From Pseudomonas sp. Irchel 3E13 (GTDB lineage: Bacteria; Pseudomonadota; Gammaproteobacteria; Pseudomonadales; Pseudomonadaceae): a stretch of 64,000 nucleotides of DNA. How positions within the stretch are numbered: position 1 is the first letter of the stretch; each line of letters starts with the position of its first letter. Below the pieces are notes generated by a model that was given only the letters and a program-made list of their open reading frames with translations, was not told the DNA's origin and did no database searches. Where the stretch lies: the NCBI RefSeq assembly GCF_900187455.1, contig NZ_FYDX01000018.1:1-64000 (forward strand), in the 5' to 3' direction. Positions 25,343 to 33,227 of the stretch are shown one piece after another. The position numbers and the translations under genes were made by a program.

Positions 25343-28081
25343 TCAGCCGGCCTTGAAGGTCCAGCACTTGACGGTGGTCGGCCGCAGGTTCGCGGCCGTG
25401 GTACGGGTGTTGAATACAGCGCGCACGGCGCTGTCGACGGCGCGGTTGGCGTCGACCAAGGGGCGTGATTTGCTGTTTCGCAGCAGCGTGCGCAGGGCTG
25501 TGACGTCGGCCAGCTTTTGCTTGTGCTCGGCCGCGCGCTCGCAGAATTCGTTGAGGTGGATGGCGATCAGTTCCGGGTTCTTGCTGTGGTTCACCACCGG
25601 TTCGTCACTGAGCGACTGCAGGTAGTCGAAGACTTCCCAGAACTCGGCCACTTCCTTCGGATCGGAGTTCACCGCGTGCTGACGGGCGATGGCCATGCAG
25701 CGCAGCTCCCGCAGAGTGCCTTCGTGCTCGCGGTCGCTCATCGGCACTACCAGGCGCAGTGCGTCGACCAGGGCCATCATCTGGGCGTGGTTTTTGATGA
25801 TCCGTTCGATACGGATCTCGCGCAGCTCGCGCAGTGCCATTTCGTGGACCTTCACCTGGGCGCGGAACGTCTCCATGACCTTCTGTTCGGCCTTGGCTGC
25901 CATCAGCAAAAAGTGGCTCACTTCGCTGGCCTGCAGGTGGTTGAGGTTGTCGGCCGCGGCCCGGCTGTCGCTGGTGACCTCCGGTCGTACGAAATGCAGT
26001 TTCACGATCCGGGTAAGGATGGCTTCCGACGCGACGACAGAGGCGTTCTGGCTGAACACCAGGGCGGACCGGAACGGTGGTGCATTGGTGTCGTTGCCGC
26101 CGTTCTTCACGCCGGTCAGGCCCAAGCCGCGGCCATTGAACAGCGGCTTGAACTGGTCGAAGTCGAAGGACTTGGCCATGCCGGTTTCAGCGTCGCTCCG
26201 GTCCGCTTCCAGCATGACCGTCGGCATTCCCGAGGTCTGGCTCAGCCAGCGGCGCAGGCCGGCCTTGGTCATCTTGATCGGGTCGTCGCCTTCCTCGTCC
26301 TGTCGACCGAGCAGCTTCCACAGGAACATCAGCAGCGTGGACTTGCCGGCGCCGGCCTCGCCCGTCACCTCAAGGAACGGGAACGACTGGAACTCAGAGC
26401 GGATCTGCTCGGCAAACAGCGAGCCGAACCAGTAGGCGAGGGTGATCACGCCCTGGGTGTGAAAGCAGGTCCAAAGCCACTTGAACCACTCCGGCCGGTA
26501 GGCCGAGGCGTCCTGGTTGATCTCCAGCTTGATCGACTTCTGCAGCGTCTTGAGGCGCAGCCCTTTGAATTCGAAATAGTCCTCGGCGTTGGCCTTCTCC
26601 AGCACGCCGCCGCGGACCGCCAGATCGCCGAACACGTAGCAGCCGTGTTCTTTGCTGTAGCCGACGTAGTCGATGGTCTTGACGGTCTTCAGCCCGAATA
26701 GTTGCTGCTGCATGATCCGGTCGAGCTGGGAGCCACTGCCGGTGAACACTGCGCCGGCGGCCATGCCCAAGAGCCGTTTCTTGAATTCGCTGGCGGCCGC
26801 GACCTGGCCACCGGTGAAGGTGTTCAGCACGCTCGGTTCGTCGTGCGGGAAGTCCACCCGGAAGTAGTACCAGGACTCGTCTGTCACCTCGTTGCGTTGG
26901 AAGTACAGCGCCTGCGGGTAGCAGTTGGCGATCTCTATGACCATGCCGCACTGACGCATGGCCTTGTCGCGGAGCTGGCGATCGTTCAGCAACTGGTTGT
27001 CGTGGCTGTCGGAGTCCTTGAGTTGCTGAATGGCCTTGGTCAGCTTCTCCAGGTCCATCTTGAACCAGTAGAGACGGTTCTCGAACGAGAAGTGAAACTC
27101 GTGGCGCTCGCGCCATTCGTACATCAGAACGCCCTTCTCCGACGCGCTTTCCGCCAGCAGCAGGCTGCCGTGGTAGCGAACCTCGCGCAGATCCCGATCG
27201 ATCCGGTCCTGGCGCTTTTCCTCGTCGAGGAACCCCCAGCGCTGGTGCAGATCGTTCCAATCCACCTTGCGGCCGCGCTGGGGGATTTGTGCGGCCTCAA
27301 CGGTGAAACCCAGCTCGCGAGCGAGGGCGGCATGCTTGCGGGTGAAGTAGTGCGCGCCCGGCTCGTTGTCCAGGGCCCAGATCAGCTTCGGCAGCTTCTT
27401 GCCAGCTTCAGTTCTCTGCTTGGCCAGCGCCTTGAGCGATTCTGCCGGGTAATAGCCCGAGCCCATGGCCGACACCGAGTCGAGGCTGTTATGCAACAAC
27501 CCGATCGCGTCGAAAATCCCCTCTGTGATCCAGAGTTCGTCCACTTCCAGCAGATCCACGGAAGGTGGGCACCACCAGTAACCTGTTGGCGATTGTCCTG
27601 GGGCGAAGCGTGCTTTTTTGTTACCGAACCGATGGGGCTGGTCGATCAGGCGCTCCCAGTAACCACCTTTCTCCAGGACGAAGCGTACCGTAGCGCTGCC
27701 GATGCCAAGGTCACGATCCCAGTAGTTCTCTTGGGTGTACCAGCCCTTCACCAGGCCGAGGTCGAAGCCGCGGGCAAACTGCATGTAAGCGTCGGCCGAT
27801 GCTTTCGGGGATTCAGCGGTCGACGGGTAGCGCTTGCTGTAATCCTCGAACAGATCCTCGAACAGATCTTTGACGTGCCACTGCTCGCCACACTTGCTCT
27901 CGCGGCCGCACTTGATGAACCAGGGCTCGTCCTGGCGGGAGTACAACTCTTTCTTCCCGCAGCTCGGACAGGTGCCCTTGCGCAGGTACTGGGTACCGGC
28001 CATGGGTTTCAGGCCAAACTCGTCCTGCAGTCGCCGAAGAACTTCGGCGCGCAGTTGTTGCTCCATCGGCTTGCGGTTCAC
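25343..28081 (-). CDS. Phage replication primase-helicase (zinc finger, Toprim, P-loop ATPase)
   Basis: The product is 912 aa from the GTG at 28081 (GGAG 10 bases upstream and GTGA overlap with the previous stop). It has a CHC2-type zinc ribbon (Cys38, 41, 58, 64), Toprim motifs (LWITEGIFDA near 180 and LIWALDNEPG near 235), then a helicase-like ATPase with Walker A GEAGAGKST near 572. This replaces the relaxase-type A protein of classic P2, so replication starts by another mode. It probably primes and unwinds at the phage origin. The first ~130 codons of the longer open frame (up to 28477) are out of register with known starts and were left out. Confidence 0.85.
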   Translation of the reverse strand: MNRKPMEQQLRAEVLRRLQDEFGLKPMAGTQYLRKGTCPSCGKKELYSRQDEPWFIKCGRESKCGEQWHVKDLFEDLFEDYSKRYPSTAESPKASADAYMQFARGFDLGLVKGWYTQENYWDRDLGIGSATVRFVLEKGGYWERLIDQPHRFGNKKARFAPGQSPTGYWWCPPSVDLLEVDELWITEGIFDAIGLLHNSLDSVSAMGSGYYPAESLKALAKQRTEAGKKLPKLIWALDNEPGAHYFTRKHAALARELGFTVEAAQIPQRGRKVDWNDLHQRWGFLDEEKRQDRIDRDLREVRYHGSLLLAESASEKGVLMYEWRERHEFHFSFENRLYWFKMDLEKLTKAIQQLKDSDSHDNQLLNDRQLRDKAMRQCGMVIEIANCYPQALYFQRNEVTDESWYYFRVDFPHDEPSVLNTFTGGQVAAASEFKKRLLGMAAGAVFTGSGSQLDRIMQQQLFGLKTVKTIDYVGYSKEHGCYVFGDLAVRGGVLEKANAEDYFEFKGLRLKTLQKSIKLEINQDASAYRPEWFKWLWTCFHTQGVITLAYWFGSLFAEQIRSEFQSFPFLEVTGEAGAGKSTLLMFLWKLLGRQDEEGDDPIKMTKAGLRRWLSQTSGMPTVMLEADRSDAETGMAKSFDFDQFKPLFNGRGLGLTGVKNGGNDTNAPPFRSALVFSQNASVVASEAILTRIVKLHFVRPEVTSDSRAAADNLNHLQASEVSHFLLMAAKAEQKVMETFRAQVKVHEMALRELREIRIERIIKNHAQMMALVDALRLVVPMSDREHEGTLRELRCMAIARQHAVNSDPKEVAEFWEVFDYLQSLSDEPVVNHSKNPELIAIHLNEFCERAAEHKQKLADVTALRTLLRNSKSRPLVDANRAVDSAVRAVFNTRTTAANLRPTTVKCWTFKAG

Positions 28082-28311
28082 TGCGAGCGCTCCGCCAGGC
28101 ACTTCTCCAACTCGCGCCGGGTCCGTGAGATCCCGGCCAGGTGCGGCACGTCCTTCATCACCAGCGGTGCACGTTCTCCGCAAGGGACATTCCTGTAACG
28201 ATCGGAATACCAGACGTCGGCCATGGTCGTGCTGAACTGGCTGTTGAGCCATTGCAGGTAGTGCTGTGCCTGCTCCTGGTTCAGCTCCAGGTGAATGGTG
28301 ATTTTGGTCAT
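28078..28311 (-). CDS. Early phage protein, 77 aa
   Basis: The ATG at 28311 gives MTKITIHLELNQEQAQHYLQ; upstream GTG and TTG starts exist (28320, 28323). The N-terminal half is a beta strand plus helix (QAQHYLQWLNSQF), and the C-terminal half is charged (GISRTRRELEKCLAE). It is coupled to the primase gene by a four-base overlap. The function is unknown. Confidence 0.65.
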   Translation of the reverse strand: MTKITIHLELNQEQAQHYLQWLNSQFSTTMADVWYSDRYRNVPCGERAPLVMKDVPHLAGISRTRRELEKCLAERSQ

Positions 28312-28380
28312 AACGGCCACCAATAAAGTGCAGTTTCCCCTTACCCACGCGGTGCGGGCACGGTTCGGGGGAGATTCGGG

Positions 28381-28755
28381 TTACTTCGAAGTGTTGCGAG
28401 GGTTCTGCTGCAGGCGGGCCGGCAAGTAGCGCGCCGGCACCTGGTGCCGCTGTTGCGTCTGCGTATCCAGGAACCACAGCGTCGGCCGGAAGGCCCCGCT
28501 GGCCGGGTGAACCCCGAGGAGGGTCAGCCGCTTGGTGGTCATCCCTTCGAACTCGGATACGGCCAGCTCGGCGATCCGCTGCACCAGGTGCGCGGGTACC
28601 TCCAGCGACTGGGCCAGGAAGCGGGTGCAGTTCTGCAGCACCTGGTCGTCACCCGTCAGGTGTTCACCGCGGTGACGCAATAGGAACGCAACAGCGGCCT
28701 CCTGCATGGCGGCGCGGTAGTCATTGGTGGGGTTCTCGGTGAGTGCGACGTTCAT
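28381..28755 (-). CDS. Early phage protein, 124 aa
   Basis: The ATG at 28755 overlaps the ogr stop (ATGA). The product has DYRAAMQEAAVAFLLRHRGE, then FEGMTTKRLTLLGVHPASGAF, and a basic end. It resembles hypothetical proteins found beside ogr in Pseudomonas P2-like prophages. No motif suggests a function. Confidence 0.7.
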   Translation of the reverse strand: MNVALTENPTNDYRAAMQEAAVAFLLRHRGEHLTGDDQVLQNCTRFLAQSLEVPAHLVQRIAELAVSEFEGMTTKRLTLLGVHPASGAFRPTLWFLDTQTQQRHQVPARYLPARLQQNPRNTSK

Positions 28756-29045
28756 ACGGGTACGACCTCCATTTCCAGTTGATCCAGCAAATCCGGGTGA
28801 TCGTCGGCGGTTTTCATCGCCAGCCGCTTCATAGCGATCGGCGCCACCGGCAACTTGACCGTGGGGTTGGCCATGCCGCTCGGGCTCATTTCGTGGGTCA
28901 TTTCGAACTGGGCGCGCACGGACCAGCCGCAGGCCTCGTTCACGCACTGCAGATAGGCAATGCGCAGGAAAATGTGTGTGCCTTCGCTGGTGCGGATGCG
29001 CATCTTGGCGCTGCAGTGAGGGCAGATGAGTTTGTAGGTGCTCAA
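28752..29045 (-). CDS. ogr: Ogr/Delta-type late transcription activator
   Basis: The 97-aa zinc-finger protein has CPHCSAKMRIRTSEG, then LQCVNEACGWS, the four-Cys Ogr/Delta signature. P2 Ogr binds TGT-N12-ACA dyads upstream of late promoters and recruits RNA polymerase. The prophage has three dyads of the same type (39717, 44499, 51125). Unlike P2, the gene lies inside the early operon, so early expression would switch on the late genes. Confidence 0.9.
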   Translation of the reverse strand: MSTYKLICPHCSAKMRIRTSEGTHIFLRIAYLQCVNEACGWSVRAQFEMTHEMSPSGMANPTVKLPVAPIAMKRLAMKTADDHPDLLDQLEMEVVPV

Positions 29046-29515
29046 TGCTTCGGCCCTTTGCTGTGCAGTTGGATCGTGGCCAGTACTTCGGCAGAGCGTG
29101 CGGCCAGATAGCGGGCATGCGCCTGTAGGATCTCTGTGGCTTCCTCGGGCTCGATGACGCCATCGTCCAGGGCCTTGGAGATGATCTGGTCGACTACACC
29201 GCGCTTGGCGTCGGTCTTGACCGAGCGCCGGTACAGTTCGACGTTGTCCAGGGGCTCGGTGATCGCCAGTGGTACGAACATGCCGCCGTACACATGGGCG
29301 ATGAACTCCGGCAGGTAAGTGGTACCGGCTTGGCTTTCGAGTTGGTGGATCTGGTCGTATGTCAGCGGCTGGCTGCCAGCGTTCTCGTACATGCGGTTGT
29401 CGAACTGCTTGAGCTTGTAGCCGAGGCGGGTAGCGGCAGACTCACGACCACCGGGAAATGCGGCGACGACGGCGCTCATGACCTGGCGCAGGGTCTCTAG
29501 AACGGGACGTTTCAT
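29042..29515 (-). CDS. CII-like phage regulatory protein (YmfL/CP76 type)
   Basis: The 157-aa product has an N-terminal DNA-binding part (RESAATRLGYKLKQFDNRMYENAGSQPLTYDQIHQLE), similar to CII/YmfL-type regulators of P2-like phages, and a helical C-terminus (EPEEATEILQAHARYLAARSAEV). It probably tunes early transcription. It is coupled to ogr by ATGA. Confidence 0.75.
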   Translation of the reverse strand: MKRPVLETLRQVMSAVVAAFPGGRESAATRLGYKLKQFDNRMYENAGSQPLTYDQIHQLESQAGTTYLPEFIAHVYGGMFVPLAITEPLDNVELYRRSVKTDAKRGVVDQIISKALDDGVIEPEEATEILQAHARYLAARSAEVLATIQLHSKGPKH

Positions 29516-29544
29516 GTTCTGGTTTCCTCCTTGAGCCAGGGGGC

Positions 29545-29757
29545 TTAGCTTGCCGCTTCGGTTTGCTTAATGCCGAGTAGCACGGCAGCTCGGTGGGCCT
29601 CGCCGCGAAGGCACTTCTTCTGGCCGTTCAGAACCGCATAAACGGTGGAGGGACTGAGGTCATGCTTGATGGCCCATTCCTTCGCCGAGATTCCTTGCTT
29701 GGCCAAGCGCTCGCGGGCTGCCCGGCACGCTTGCTCGGTAGGGGTGCTGTTCGGCAT
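29545..29757 (-). CDS. Cro/Cox-like DNA-binding protein, 70 aa
   Basis: A HTH lies at residues ~22-55 (QGISAKEWAIKHDLSPSTVY, AVLNGQKKCLRGEAHR). It is the first gene of the leftward early operon, divergent from the repressor with tandem repeats between. That position fits Cro/Cox, which turns off the repressor promoter and may help excision. Confidence 0.8.
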   Translation of the reverse strand: MPNSTPTEQACRAARERLAKQGISAKEWAIKHDLSPSTVYAVLNGQKKCLRGEAHRAAVLLGIKQTEAAS

Positions 29758-29767
29758 AGTCTCGATT

Positions 29768-29797
29768 CGTGTGATTTAGTGTGATTTCGTGTGATTG
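29768..29797. promoter_or_regulatory. Early operator: three tandem 10-bp repeats
   Basis: CGTGTGATTT, AGTGTGATTT and CGTGTGATTG follow one another without a gap, a spacing of one helical turn. They lie between the Cro-like gene (ATG at 29757) and the repressor, so they are the likely operator of one or both. Confidence 0.6.
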
Positions 29798-29851
29798 CAT
29801 GACGATTATTTCCCTCGATTGTGGGATTGTCAATCGTCTATGGAGACATTT

Positions 29852-30175
29852 GTGGGAATTGGCGATCGCCTGAAGGAAGAGCGTGAGCGTTTGGGGTTAA
29901 ACCAGACGGACTTCGCGGCCCTCGCTGGTGCCTCGAAAAACACGCAGTACAACTACGAAAAAGGCGAACGTAGCCCAGACGCCAACTACCTCTTAGCCGC
30001 AGCGGTGCAAGGGGTCGACGTGCTCTATGTATTGACGGGGGGCCGCGCGCCGGCTCCTGGAGAAGGATTCAGCGGTGAGGAGGTCGAGCTAGTGAATCGC
30101 TATCGGCGTATGTCGGCGGAAGGGCGGGCCACGCTGAACAGCGTCAGTGAGGCGCTGGCCACATTCAAAGGATAA
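29852..30175 (+). CDS. Phage repressor (C/CI-like, XRE)
   Basis: The product is 107 aa from the GTG at 29852, which has GGAG six bases upstream; an ATG at 29840 is the alternative start (111 aa). The HTH is at residues ~3-55 (GDRLKEERERLGLNQTDFAA, ASKNTQYNYEKGERSPDANYL) and a short helical C-terminus follows. There is no LexA-type peptidase domain, so RecA-stimulated self-cleavage is not expected. Induction would need an antirepressor; the LexA-box gene at 56178-56519 is the candidate. Confidence 0.85.
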   Translation: MGIGDRLKEERERLGLNQTDFAALAGASKNTQYNYEKGERSPDANYLLAAAVQGVDVLYVLTGGRAPAPGEGFSGEEVELVNRYRRMSAEGRATLNSVSEALATFKG

Positions 30176-30213
30176 ACGGCGGCCATCCGGCCGCGATTAC
30201 AGGGAGTAACACC

Positions 30214-30684
30214 ATGCAAGTCGTCGGGAAATTTGTCGGAAAAGTCATCGCCTCGGTCGTGTTGACCATCGCTGCGGCTGGTGCCTGGGCATCTGAATTC
30301 CAGGACAAGGCCGAGCGGATTTTTTCCCCTTCGGTCATCGAGTCGTTGAGCGAGTCAGGAGCCAACGGGAAGATCTCATTCAAGATCCCGGAACGCGTGC
30401 CGGACTACTTCGAATCAGGGGACAAGACCAACAAGGTCTTCGCTATCGAATCTGCCCGTCTGTTCCGTGATTTCCCCAGCTTGAAGCGATTGACGTTGAA
30501 AATCCCTACTGCCCAGGGCACCCAGGTTCTGGATATCTCCCGAGCTGATATCGAGAAGTACTATGGCGTTGATCTGGCAGCCATGAATGGCAATCCTGGT
30601 GCCTGGCGTGACGACTTCATTCAGCAGCACGATACAAAAAGTTCGCGCGCAGACTTCGTTAAACGTTTTGTGAGCACGCAGTAA
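30214..30684 (+). CDS. Exported protein of the accessory island, 156 aa
   Basis: The ATG is behind AGGGAGTAACACC. A signal peptide (KFVGKVIASVVLTIAAAGAWA) precedes a ~130-residue periplasmic domain with LKRLTLKIPTAQGTQVLDIS and a charged C-terminus. No family is recognised. Its place 38 bp after the repressor, on the same strand, suggests expression in the lysogen (lysogenic conversion). Confidence 0.75.
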   Translation: MQVVGKFVGKVIASVVLTIAAAGAWASEFQDKAERIFSPSVIESLSESGANGKISFKIPERVPDYFESGDKTNKVFAIESARLFRDFPSLKRLTLKIPTAQGTQVLDISRADIEKYYGVDLAAMNGNPGAWRDDFIQQHDTKSSRADFVKRFVSTQ

Positions 30685-30805
30685 CGCGCAGTAATTTTTT
30701 CCATTTTGATGCTGGTGGCACACGAAATCATGCAGAAAATAGGTGACTCCCCGGGCGTTTAGTACGGAGCCATGAAGGCCCCGAGCGCTCGGTAATGGAG
30801 TTTAC

Positions 30806-30934
30806 ATGAGCCAGAAACTTTCATTTTGCAGGGATTTCATTCGAGTGATTTGGTTGTATCAGCGTCGAGATATTGAACAGCGTGGTCATATTTTGAAGAT
30901 TCTTGAAGCTTACGAAAAACAATCTAAGCGTTAA
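30806..30934 (+). CDS. Small basic protein, 42 aa (copy 1)
   Basis: The frame starts with ATG behind GGAG and encodes MSQKLSFCRDFIRVIWLYQR and 22 more residues, ending in EAYEKQSKR. It is rich in Arg/Lys and probably one amphipathic helix. A related reading frame (31998-32093) lies 1.1 kb downstream. A CCCCGGCA/TGTCGGGG hairpin follows at 30941. The function is unknown. Confidence 0.6.
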   Translation: MSQKLSFCRDFIRVIWLYQRRDIEQRGHILKILEAYEKQSKR

Positions 30935-30989
30935 TTTGTGCCCCGGCAGAGTTTTGTCGGGGTTCGCTCTCAGTTTGGGATACTATTCC

Positions 30990-31883
30990 ATGGTGACTAA
31001 TAAAAGTGATGGTGGCCATAAACACCTAATCCAGACTCGGGTGTTTTGGATAGCTCTGCTCGTACCTCTGACCTTCGGCGCTGCGTTGGCAGTTGCAATA
31101 TATTGTTCGGAGGGGACGCTGCACTGGTGCGCGACAGCTGACTGTGTTCAGCTTTTCTTTACGTTGTATAAATTCCCTATTGCTATATGTGGAGTTTCCT
31201 TACCACTGGTCGCAATGGTGGCAGCTATTCATCGTTCGAAAGAAGCTGCTCTCCAGATCAGTAATGCTCAACGTCAATATGATGAGGCAGTGCTGAATAA
31301 TCGGTTTGGCAATTACTTGAAACACCGAGAGGGATTCGAGAAGACGCTGGATTCACTAGTCAAAAGAGAGAATGAAAGCGGGCTTAGAAATATCGGTATA
31401 TCAAGTACAAAACTATATGAACACCTATATCCTGATAGTGGTTTCAATAATCCTCACTGGCTGGGTCGCCACAATGAAGTTTTCATGGCTGAGCTGAATC
31501 ATCATCATGATATTATTTTGGAAGAGTTTGCGCGCGCATCTGGGGAGCTTGATTTTATTCGCATGATGAGTTCTTTGGCTGTGATAAGTAAGAAACTTTG
31601 TGTTGGTTATGAACCTCAGCAGTATGCAGGTTTTAAAACGGTTGATGGAAAACAGAAATCTGTTGTCGTTCCTGCTGGCTTGAAACCATCGTTTGCGATC
31701 GGTGCGGCGGTGGTGGATGTTTTAGGGGTTTACTTGCATGTGCGCGGGTATTGTGGGTTTAGAAGGGCTTATGAACTTGACGATTATAATGGCAAGGTGT
31801 TCATACAAAACATAGGGGTGATGGCTGATAAGTACGAGCTCCGCCAGCCTATAAATCTATTTGAGGGTTCAGAAAAAAAATAA
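30990..31883 (+). CDS. Two-TM membrane protein, possible retron-Ec48-type effector
   Basis: The product is 297 aa from the ATG at 30990 (weak ribosome site). Two TM helices (residues ~18-39 and ~58-80) are followed by IHRSKEAALQISNAQRQYDE, NNRFGNYLKHREGFEKTLD and a ~150-residue cytoplasmic domain. The order of two helices, HRS, then an N.F.NY.KHRE.F segment resembles the membrane effector of Ec48-type retrons. I see no reverse transcriptase or msr-msd here, so it would be an orphan. Its AT-rich composition differs from the phage genes around it. The retron link is from memory of the family, not a search. Confidence 0.55.
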   Translation: MVTNKSDGGHKHLIQTRVFWIALLVPLTFGAALAVAIYCSEGTLHWCATADCVQLFFTLYKFPIAICGVSLPLVAMVAAIHRSKEAALQISNAQRQYDEAVLNNRFGNYLKHREGFEKTLDSLVKRENESGLRNIGISSTKLYEHLYPDSGFNNPHWLGRHNEVFMAELNHHHDIILEEFARASGELDFIRMMSSLAVISKKLCVGYEPQQYAGFKTVDGKQKSVVVPAGLKPSFAIGAAVVDVLGVYLHVRGYCGFRRAYELDDYNGKVFIQNIGVMADKYELRQPINLFEGSEKK

Positions 31884-31997
31884 TCTGTATCAGCTGTGTT
31901 AGTCTAAGTTTTCTCGACCGAAAAAGGGGACGGATTTAGTTTCTACTGTTTGTGCGCCCCCCCTTCCTGCCCCTTTCTGTTTAAGGCGCTAGATCGT

Positions 31998-32093
31998 GTG
32001 AGCTGGTTATTTTGGCGAAGAGCTGGACATCAGAAGCGTAATGTCTTACTCATCCTTGAACCCTATGAGCAGCAAAGTCACAGGTTATCTTGA
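31998..32093 (+). pseudogene. Second, partial copy of the 42-aa small protein
   Basis: The GTG-started frame reads VSWLFWRRAGHQKRNVLLIL and on to EPYEQQSHRLS. It matches copy 1 over WL..RR......ILE.YE.QS. The N-terminal part is not preceded by a good start or ribosome site, so it is either a short gene or a remnant. A good terminator follows at 32120. Confidence 0.45.
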
Positions 32094-32119
32094 TGCCTTC
32101 TCATCAGGCAGGTTGCACA

Positions 32120-32146
32120 GCCCTGGAGGTGATTCCAGGGCTTTTC
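32120..32146 (+). terminator. Terminator after small-protein copy 2
   Basis: GCCCTGGA pairs perfectly with TCCAGGGC around GGTGAT and is followed by TTTTCGG. Confidence 0.8.
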
Positions 32147-32148
32147 GG

Positions 32149-33024
32149 TTAGTTGAAAATTTTGGGCCCGAACATACTAAGGTCGTGCTCAAATGCCTCA
32201 ATTGTTCCGGACTTGGCTGCTCGCTGAGGGTTTTTTCTAATTGAAGCGTCAATCATTTTTTGCTGCGATGGGGACATCGTTTTATAAGTTTCAGCGATCT
32301 GCTCTGCTTTGGCAAATATATAATCGCCAACTCCGCTTGGGAATGTGTACTTTCTAGGTTTCAATATCCCATCTCCGAGAGCTACTCGGCTACTCCGCAT
32401 TTCTTTCGCTTCAGGATGCCCAGTCAATCCCATCAAGATGAAACCGGGAAGCTTAGTGAAGATGATCATATTTTCCGTATTGGAGACTATGTCCATCTGC
32501 ATGGTTCTTAACAGGTATCTGTTAATGTTTTTGGGGAGGTTGGTCATATCACTAGAAGCGATGCCTTCAACTGGATAGAGGTGTTGCTCGTATTCTCCCA
32601 GATTTGTAGATTTTCCGAGGAGGTAGTCGGCGAGAGCATTTTCCGCTGCGGTAGCTTTTTCCTCAGTATCACTATCGGCAGCTGGATTTACACTTCTGAC
32701 GTATGTAAGGGTTCTCCAGCTCAGCGAGGCGCAAAATTTTGCCAGCCAATCTCCATATCTTGCTGTGTCATTTTTTTTGTCAACCATTGGGTAAAATATC
32801 TTGTTTGCGAATTCTCTCTCCCATCCAGAGAATAATTGTTCGCATTCGCCACATAGCCAATACTCTTTGGCGATGTCTTGGGAGCGTTTATTTATGCTGT
32901 GGTTCATTCTTATGTAGCCAGTGGCAGAGGTCTCCTTTACCCACTTGCCAACAAATTTCGGTATGAAATGGCTTAGACGAAGCTCTGTTTCTGATTTACA
33001 GAGTTTACAGATACCTACCGGCAT
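32149..33024 (-). CDS. HNH-like zinc protein of the accessory island, 291 aa
   Basis: Cys6, Cys9 and His19 (CKLCKSETELRLSHFIP), with Cys58 and Cys61 (WLCGECEQLF), give the C-x2-C ... SH.IP ... C-x2-C layout of HNH-type zinc proteins. The remaining ~220 residues have no motif I recognise. It is AT-rich relative to the phage and oppositely oriented to its neighbours, as expected for cargo. The nuclease function and a role in phage defence are inference. Confidence 0.6.
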   Translation of the reverse strand: MPVGICKLCKSETELRLSHFIPKFVGKWVKETSATGYIRMNHSINKRSQDIAKEYWLCGECEQLFSGWEREFANKIFYPMVDKKNDTARYGDWLAKFCASLSWRTLTYVRSVNPAADSDTEEKATAAENALADYLLGKSTNLGEYEQHLYPVEGIASSDMTNLPKNINRYLLRTMQMDIVSNTENMIIFTKLPGFILMGLTGHPEAKEMRSSRVALGDGILKPRKYTFPSGVGDYIFAKAEQIAETYKTMSPSQQKMIDASIRKNPQRAAKSGTIEAFEHDLSMFGPKIFN

Positions 33025-33227
33025 GGAGCTTTTCCCATCCTGATGTGAGATTTAAGAAAAATCGTTCCCATTGAGTACCAGTGCTGTCAATCTATTTCCA
33101 GTTTTACCGCATATTTTGGCCCTATGCTCCCGTATCGAACACGCGTTTCATACGCTCAGACGTGAGTCAACTCGCTGGGTGAATCGTTTTTTGCCCTATC
33201 AGTGTGAACCGGTTCCTCGGTACTCGC
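33025..33227. other. Noncoding gap in the accessory island
   Basis: The 203 bp between the HNH-like gene and gene D hold no frame or strong hairpin that I can support. The promoter of the HNH-like gene should be here. Confidence 0.5.

Noticed and set aside
28082..28477. N-terminal extension of the primase-helicase
   Set aside because: The extension overlaps the 77-aa gene in another frame and has no folded-domain text, while the GTG at 28081 has a good ribosome site.
30685..31000. Retron msr-msd RNA beside the two-TM protein
   Set aside because: No reverse transcriptase gene lies anywhere in the window, and the hairpins here are too short and lack the paired a1/a2 ends.
31916..31945. AAAAAGGGGACGGATTTAG as an insertion-sequence end
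   Set aside because: It resembles a common genomic motif found near Y1 transposases, but there is no partner repeat or transposase here.
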